Shown: positions 57,341 to 64,000 of the stretch, in pieces
How positions within the stretch are numbered: position 1 is the stretch's first letter
How the letters are laid out: each line of letters starts with the position of its first letter
Assembly (NCBI GenBank): GCA_964058845.1
Contig: CAXKVR010000376.1
Span: 7,501 to 71,500, forward strand
Reading direction: 5' to 3'
DNA: 64,000 bases
From: Carex sylvatica
Lineage: Eukaryota; Streptophyta; Magnoliopsida; Poales; Cyperaceae
Made by a program: the position numbers and the translations under genes
The notes under the pieces: model-generated
The model's input: the letters and a program-made list of their open reading frames with translations, nothing else
Database searches by the model: none
Told to the model about the DNA's origin: nothing

Positions 57341-57993
57341 TGGACTTATTATCAATTTAATTTAATGGTTTTCTGAAGTTAATAAGTATTAAATTCAGTT
57401 TTTAAAACAATCGTGTAGTCTTGGACATACTGAACCATCATTTAGTCTTGGGTTGGATCCAATCCAAGTATCATACAATTTAAAAATTAAAAATAGAAAA
57501 ATCTTCCAATAAGCAGTGACGCAACAGTAATACAGATCAAGATCGCTTTCATGGATTCAGTGTCCAAATCTCTACATCTCCCAATCCGTTTTAAATTCTG
57601 TCACCAGTCACTAATTCCGGGGCCCACAAATGACAAAGGATTTAGAATTTGTTTAAGAAGGAGGGACGCGGAGTAAAAGAACGACAGGAGAGGTGAAAAT
57701 TCTCAAAATCTGATCAATTCAGATCAAGTCATCTGCTTCAGAAGAGAAGAATCAAAGAAAAAGTGAAAAAGAAAGAGAGAAAACACACGCTGTCCAGAGA
57801 GGAGAACAATAGAATTTTGAACAAAATCTGTAACCTTCAATTCATGTGTAGATTTTACTGCCTTCCCGTCATCCCCTTCCCTCCCTTTCCTTCGGGCGAT
57901 ATTGGAGCATAGTACGCGACCTGCATCGCCTTTTTGTTTAACACTGAACTGAAAAACAAGTGAAACAGCTCAGACTCAGTTAGGATCCTCTGA
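57341..57993. other. No confirmed gene; purine-rich leader-like stretch
   Basis: 57660-57960 is less AT-rich, with GA-rich then CT-rich runs like a plant 5' UTR. The minus strand has a 24-codon ORF starting at about 57923 (MQVAYYAPISPEG). It could be a captured gene leader; unproven. Confidence 0.3.
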
Positions 57994-58504
57994 ACTAACA
58001 GTTTCAGACCAATATCAGTTTAAACCGGTAGAAAATGGACGTTAGAAAAAGAAAAAAGAAAAAAAAAACCATTTTTGTAGCAGTGTCTCTTCAAATATTG
58101 TTAAGGAACTCAACTTTAGCATAAACGCATCATATGATTGTTAATTTGTATATATTTCATCTTTTTAACACGAGGATAAAATGTCGAAAATATTTTATTA
58201 TTTTATCGGTGCTTAACATGTGTGTACGAAATCATATTTTATTTTTCAACTCTCAAAAGGACGTAAATATATTGATAGTAGATATATAAAGATGCACTGC
58301 GTATATAGCCCCATAAATATTCATGAAAATTTGTGATGGGCGACAAAAAAAATATTCACAAATTAGGATCTCAGTTTTAACTTGGTGTTACAATCACAAC
58401 TTGTGAAGTTTGTCATGATCAGTCATTTTCCATAAACCATAAAGCTGTTCAAATTTAATTATTCATTTGAACTGATAAGGCATAGGGCCAGGGGCTAACT
58501 ACAT
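57994..58504. repeat. Duplicated 0.5-kb segment, copy 2
   Basis: Second copy of 53890-54403; flanks on both sides differ, so a unit of about 0.5 kb was copied. Confidence 0.85.
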
Positions 58505-58765
58505 TGTAAGAAAAGGGACTAACCCCCCTATCCTTTGAAAATTTTATATTTTTTACCTTCAAAATTTTAAATTTTATAAAAATTATTATTATTAGCTCCC
58601 CTTGGCTCCTTTATACAATAAAATTACATGACGCTTATTCATCCAGCCTCCTCTATCTCAATTTTTTAGTTCCGTCCCTACCTAGGACCCACTTTCCATG
58701 ATTTCCTCTATGATGCTAAAATTGTTAATCATTCACACTACTTCGACAGATAGAAGACATTAACA

Positions 58766-59263
58766 TCTTGTTTGGATGGAGAGCAGAGGGATGGAATGGA
58801 AAGCAACAAAAAAAAAAATTGCGAATCGTGTTTGATTGATAAAATTATGTCGAAAATGAATGGTAAATGAGGAAAAATATTTAACTTTGCATAATTATAA
58901 CCAATAGAATTAATTTTTTCTCCTTATTTGAGGTATAATGGATGAAAATAAATTTTGTTACAAATATTTTCAGAGAAAATAACACAAATGTCCAACTCTG
59001 TATCCTACATTAATTCTTACTTGTATAATTCTCAATCAAGTTTTTTTTATCACAAAACTACAACCTTCTCAACAACCTTCTAAATTTTAATTAATAAAAA
59101 TAAAAAATAAGACAAGAATAAAGTTAAATTTATTTTTGCTCATTAAACATCCAAACATAAAGAACTTAAATATATTAATCTACATTTCTATTATATTCCA
59201 TTCCCTTCTATTTTTCGCCTCCTTTCCCTTCCTCTACTCTCCAATCAAAGAAGGTGTTAGGAT
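58766..59263. mobile_element. MITE-like inverted-repeat element
   Basis: The left end ACATCTTGTTTGGATGGAGAG matches the complement of the right end (CTCTCCAATCAAAGAAGGTGT). Inner blocks GGGATGGAATGGAAAG and its complement also pair. About 500 bp, non-coding. Confidence 0.6.
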
Positions 59264-60291
59264 ATAGGCTTTATGGTTCTAATTCAATTTTATGGTTTAG
59301 CATTTAATTAAGGTTTTGTTCCACTATCTTTTGTGCACAACTGTTTGATTTATGCAACCTATGAATTCGCCAATAAAATGTGGCGTAACAGTAAAGTATG
59401 TTAAGATCATTTTTCTTGGTCCAATGCCCAAATCTCGAATCTTATCTGCATGAATTTTCTTTGTCATTTTAGTTGTCTTTTTGCATGCTAATGATTAACA
59501 TGCAAAATGATAATGACAATAACATTTAAATAATCAAACATATTTATATACAAAAATAATAAATATGTTTTATTAAAAGAAAAAAAAGATGGTATGCTTC
59601 ACTATATGGGTAATTTTAATTATTCATTTTCAATCAATTTTGTTCCATTTTAATCTTTGCAAAATATTCTAGTTTTAATTTTGTGAACTTATTATTAGTC
59701 TAACAATTTTCTGAAATTTATAAGTATTTAAATTCTATAATTAAAAAAATAATCATATAGGGCATGTTCGTTTGTCACACGATTACAAGGGATAGGATTT
59801 GATGGGGATGAGAACCCACTTTTAAAGAAGTGGGAACCCATGAGCACATGTATGTACGTATTTATTGTAAGAATATGTTAAAATGAGTGTTCGGTTGTAC
59901 CGTAGTATTAGTTGTAAAAAAATGGTCATTCAAACAGATCTTAAAATTTTAATTGTCAATATTAATAACCGTTTCAAATTTTTTTTTTTTTTTCACTATT
60001 AATAGCACACTAAATCTAATCCGCTCATTTGATATTTAATAGACGTATGAGATAAAAAGTTACAAAAGCATGATTCCATTATAAATGTTTTTTAACATTA
60101 ATTAAAAAAGAATTAGGAGAGAAACTGTTTATATTTCAAGTTGAAATATCATGAATATATCTTTTGCATCAAGTATTTTTATATTTATGAGAATTATATT
60201 ATTCAAAATTCTAAATATTATGTTCAATCTATGTTAATGTATAGAAACTGGTACATTATTCAAATCTCAAATTTTTATCTTCATTAATTTA
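59264..60291. other. AT-rich, mostly featureless
   Basis: Contains a diverged third copy of the dispersed repeat (59500-59730). No gene seen. Confidence 0.5.
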
Positions 60292-61169
60292 TGTTGAATT
60301 TATTGTCAACCTCGTTAGATTAAATGTCAACATCGAGCGTATATGTAATCTAATTATGGATTGTTTACTGTCATATATAATTGTCAATTAAAGTGATTAA
60401 ATAAGGTAATAGACAATTAATATATTCATTATGATGTGAACCATAAATGTGTAGAACAATTTAGGCAAAGATCAAATCATTGATGGACTGATTTAGAAAT
60501 TTGTAATTCAGAAAAGTACCTTTTCAGAGGTCGAAAATCTGTCTTTATGGAGGATTGTGCTGTCTGCACAGATATCAATGCAGTCGCACATTTTTAATGC
60601 GCCAGCACGGTTTTTGATGCATAACTCATTATACCTTTTTCAAATTGGCAGATAACCACAAAGGTTATTATATATAAGGATTGGTCCCCAAGACACAAGG
60701 TAATTAAGAAAAGCACAGAAATTGAACATATGTTTTTCTCTTAAGAAAAATATAGTTATGTGTGCCTTCTCTTATTCTTCCGCCATCAAAGAATAGCGAA
60801 GATAAATCTATTAGGAAATATGGAGAGGATTTCTCAAGGGCCACACCTTGCTGTCTTAGAAGACTTTTCCTCGACCCGACAACAAAAGGCGAGAATGACT
60901 TCTTGCCATTGAAGATTTGTCTCGTGCTCACGGAGACGGCTTACTCTGCTATGGCTTTGGTTATTCCATGACAAACGACATGGAATCAGGTATTATGTTC
61001 CACACTTATGATTTATGTTTTGGGTCTCTTTGGCATAGGACGGTCCTTAGGTTAAGGTGGGGAACTGTTTCTCCTTCTCCAAGGTGTAAGTGTTTGAGCC
61101 CTAGATGAGATATAATTGTTTGATCTCTAGATAAGGCGTAATTGTTTTACCTTTTATGATTTCCCAGCA
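60292..61169 (+). repeat. Ty1-copia LTR (left boundary uncertain)
   Basis: The right end is firm: TTCCCAGCA at 61169 with a PBS two bases on. TATA-like TATATATAAGG lies at about 60669. The left limit is guessed from TGTTGAATTTATTGTCAA at 60292; only 60826-61165 is supported by a second copy (54410-54760). The ORFs on both strands here are not genes. Confidence 0.5.
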
Positions 61170-61171
61170 AG

Positions 61172-61189
61172 TGGTATCAGAGCCAGGTT
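61172..61189 (+). promoter_or_regulatory. Copia primer-binding site, tRNA-iMet type
   Basis: TGGTATCAGAGCCAGGTT, complementary to the initiator tRNA-Met 3' end; fixes the element as plus-strand. Confidence 0.9.
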
Positions 61190-62603
61190 ATGCCGAATGA
61201 TTAAGTCTTTTAGGATCTAAAGAGAATAAGAAATTATTGATGATTTTTTCGTCGATTTGTGTTTGATTTTTCTTATTTGTTTTAGATCTGAAAATTTTAG
61301 TTTGGAGAGCACAAAACTTGTAAAAGTTTGCAGCTATAATTACCTATTTTTAAGTTATTAAGTTTGTTAAAATTTGCTATAAGATTTTCAATTGAAATCG
61401 CAAATTTTTAATCAAAATTCGGTCCTCGCATATTTTGTACAACCCTCCATGTGGACGCACAGAGGCTACGCAAAATTTCGCGTAGTCTTTATTGGAAAAT
61501 TTTAATAGGCAGTTATGGATTTTCTTTTGGTTTTTTTGTGAAAATATACAGATTTGGAATTAAATTTCTAAATTTCAAAGGTTACTTAAGGTGCTTCCAA
61601 AATTATGAAATCTTTCTAGATCATGAGTCAATTTCAGCATAATAAATGCAGTTTTATAGCAACTCAAAAAACAGATTCGGCCGCACGGATTTGGATGCGA
61701 CAGCATGGATTTTGATGCAGATGCACAAAATACCTTTTTCAAATTGGCAGATCGCCCTAAAATTCGTAGGGGCCATAGAACTCCTTGAAAAATTACAGAA
61801 TATTTTATGAGATTCAAATTGCAGTTATTATGATGCAATTATATATATTTATTTAATTGCACTTTTGTTTTATGACTAAGGTATAAATTATAATTCTTAT
61901 AAAGGTATTAAAGTTGTATGTATCTTGAATTAAATTAATTAAGTCCTAATTGTATCTAAAGGTACATCTTTTGACAATATTAATTTAAATTCATTTTACA
62001 AAAGAAAGTTAAGGTGCAATTAATGGATGTAATCATTATCGGCCCAAAGGAAGGTAATGGTTACAAAAATTATTTGTGCAAGTGAGTGATAATAAAGTAT
62101 AGTGATGACCAAAAATTTTACACATATGTCAACATTGTCGGTCCAAAGGAAGGCATGTTGTTCGATATGTTCTAGGCTATCAGTACTTTATTATTACGCC
62201 AAAGTATCATAAGAAATTGACCCGTTACCCAAAGGTAGCCGCTTAATGGAAACCGATACTTTATTTTTTAAGATAGTTTTCTAAGTCTCATAAAATGTGA
62301 TGATTTATTAAGATAAGTTACGATACTATGAATGTAACAATGTTGAGAAAAATTCTGTCTAGGTAAGTCGGAATTCGAAGTGTATCATTAGGAATCCCTG
62401 ACTTACCTGGGACCTTACCTGGTTGTGAAATTCGTGTGTATACTAACAAAAGGGAAAATCATCTCATATACTTTGAGCAAGTTGGGCCTTTATTTGAATG
62501 TAATTTATAAATTCATATTTTTTTTATTTGTGTTGTTCTTTGTGATTTTTAGTTCACGTTTTTCAGTTAGCATTGCTAAAGGCCTAAATAATATTTTTTT
62601 ATG
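61190..62603 (+). other. Copia leader, decayed
   Basis: No open gag here. 61660-61790 repeats phrases of the LTR (CCTTTTTCAAATTGGCAGAT also near 60636). 62033-62200 carries the phrase GGCCCAAAGGAAGG repeated with variants and is copied in part at 63215-63360. Confidence 0.5.
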
Positions 62604-62805
62604 TTAAATGGAACTAACTTCAAATTTTGACATAAGAACATAGTAATAGTTCTTGGTGTGATGGATCTGAACCTTGCGTTTAGAGAAATTTGTCTCACTA
62701 TTATGGATACAAGTGCTTTTGATCAAAAGAAGAAAAAGGAAAAGTGGAACAGATCTAATCGCATGTGTCTTATGATAATGAAGAGGTTCATGAAGAGGCA
62801 TTAAT
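62604..62805 (+). pseudogene. Copia gag fragment
   Basis: Reads LNGTNFK, a stop, then VIVLGVMDLNLAFRE, DTSAFDQKKKKEKWNRSNRM and CLMIMKR, the well-known start of copia Gag (LNGTNF, then W.RSNR). A stop replaces the expected Trp after NFKF. The rest of gag is missing. Confidence 0.75.
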
Positions 62806-62896
62806 GAGTGCTCAAGGAGTTATAAATTTTATAATCCTACAAAACATCCAGTATTTAAGACAGAAAATGCAATTTTTTTTTTAGGATGTTGAGTTT

Positions 62897-63205
62897 GTGG
62901 GGGGGGGGGGGGGTGAGAAAATAATTGATTTTGAAGATGAATATGCAAATATTTCATCATTTATTGCGATTTTTGTAGATATAGATCTGAGTTTTACTCA
63001 AAACACCATTACGGACGCAATCATTATTGAAACTCAAACTCAACAAGATGAAACAATAAAAAATAAAAATTCAGAGATGGGTGCAAGCCAAATTGTTTCA
63101 GACAATACTGGAAGCCCTCAAGACAATTCAGAAGTGTCAATAAAGAAATATAAAGCTCGTCTTGTCACTAAATATTTAAGAAACTTTATATTTGATTTTA
63201 TTTAA
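62897..63205 (+). pseudogene. Copia pol fragment before RT
   Basis: Starts in a G run of about 17 and runs open to 63205, ending with KKYKARLVTK, the conserved approach to copia RT. The preceding acidic, Gln/Asn-rich part is probably the integrase-RT linker. Protease and integrase domains are absent, so a large internal deletion has occurred. Confidence 0.6.
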
Positions 63206-63365
63206 TAAATACAAGCATTAATTGGTCCAAAGAAATGTTAATGATTGTTAAAATTATGTGTACATAGAGTATAGTGATGATTATTATGTTTACATATAAT
63301 CAATACTGTCGACCCAAAGAAAGGCATATTGATTGATATGTTATTTGAATCATCAATACTCTATT
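63206..63365 (+). repeat. Non-coding segment inside RT, copied from the leader
   Basis: GGTCCAAAGAAATG, a GTATAGTGATG block and GACCCAAAGAAAGGCAT occur in the same order as at 62033-62190. The segment sits between KARLVTK and the next RT block, where coding sequence would be expected. Confidence 0.6.
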
Positions 63366-63941
63366 TCTAGAAGTCTCTTTAAAGATCATATTGACATTGG
63401 TTACGCATTTTAATTTGGAGATTTAGTAGATGGATATTAAGACATCGTTTCTAAATGGTGACATTAATGAAACAATCTATATGGTACAACTAGAAAACTA
63501 TGTGTCAGGAGATGCAAAGTCTATGGTGTGCAAATTTAAGAAATCCATCTATGAACTAAAGAAAATGTCTCAACAATGGTATTGCAAAATCATAGTGAGA
63601 TTATCTTGTTTGGTTTTGAGATAAATTTATTGAATGATTTTGTATACCTTAAGTTCTGTGGGAGTGAATTTGTATTTCTAGTTTTATATGTGGATATCAT
63701 ATTGCTTGCCAGTATCGATATAAATATTTTGCAAATAACTAAGAACTTTCTGATAAAGAATCTAGAGATGAAAGATTGTAGTGATGCATCATTTAGCCTA
63801 GGGATTGAAATACTAAGGATGAAATCCAAAAGTATTCTAAGTTTATCCCAAAGAAATTATACCGATAAGGTTCTCCTTAAATATGACAAGCAAAATAGTA
63901 ACCAGAAAATAAATCTCAATAGGGAAATGAGACAAATCTAG
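63366..63941 (+). pseudogene. Copia reverse transcriptase fragment
   Basis: LKIILTLVTHFNLEI, two stops, then MDIKTSFLNGDINETIYM, VCKFKKSIYELKK and QQWYCK. After a frameshift near 63600 come FGFEINLLNDFVYLK, FVFLVLYVDI, LGIEIL and ILSLSQRNY. These are standard Ty1-copia RT blocks. The catalytic YVDD is YVDI here (63687-63698), which would abolish activity. The element continues past the window or is truncated there. Confidence 0.85.
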
Positions 63942-64000
63942 TCTCAACAAATGCTCCAAGTATTATTCAGTTAATGGAACAATACAAAAGTAAAGTAAAG

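Noticed and set aside
59765..59935. Possible hAT-type MITE start (GGGCATGTTCGTTTG)
   Set aside because: I could not find a matching inverted end downstream.

Overview
This is repeat-dominated plant nuclear DNA, most likely pericentromeric or other heterochromatin of an angiosperm (probably a eudicot; I cannot name the species). I see no intact host gene. The evidence is a large satellite array, plant LTR-retrotransposon families (Athila-like, Tekay/Del-like chromovirus, Ty1-copia), tRNA-Asp and initiator-Met primer-binding sites, and small inverted-repeat elements in the AT-rich right part.

Layout. 1-390: a broken HSP70 fragment. 447-51410: an 81-bp-monomer satellite (about 18.7 kb, roughly 230 monomers) with higher-order repeats of 1376, 1363 and 1435 bp, interrupted three times. 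Interruption 1 (7287-34976, 5-bp target duplication ACTAC) is a minus-strand Athila-like element A. A is itself interrupted by a plus-strand Tekay/Del-like chromovirus (10597-20769, target duplication TGGTG) and by a gag-only relative B (25158-29954). Interruption 2 (40276-43319, target duplication ATGGG) is a solo LTR. Interruption 3 (48741-50215) contains a diverged Athila-type LTR fragment in the opposite orientation. 51411-64000: AT-rich DNA with a decayed coding remnant, a foldback repeat, several MITE-like elements, an hAT-like element, a 0.5-kb duplication and a broken Ty1-copia element running off the end.

How it fits together. In sense order, A reads 5' LTR, tRNA-Asp PBS, gag, protease, RT, RNase H, integrase, an ATHILA ORF-1-like gene, two polypurine/hairpin modules, 3' LTR. 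The chromovirus reads LTR, iMet PBS, an extra protease-like ORF, gag, protease, RT, RNase H, integrase, chromodomain, PPT, LTR. All coding regions of A and the chromovirus carry lesions although their LTR pairs are almost identical, so they probably moved in trans.

The most unusual signals are: (1) a protease-like ORF upstream of gag that lacks the catalytic DTG; (2) a series of LTR hairpins sharing an 11-nt loop while their stems differ; (3) a family of 13-bp pseudo-palindromes in LTRs, spacers and exactly the inter-domain joints of the A and B polyproteins, with symmetric arm changes in other LTRs of the window; (4) paired polypurine/TCCT-loop hairpin modules at the 3' ends of A and B.
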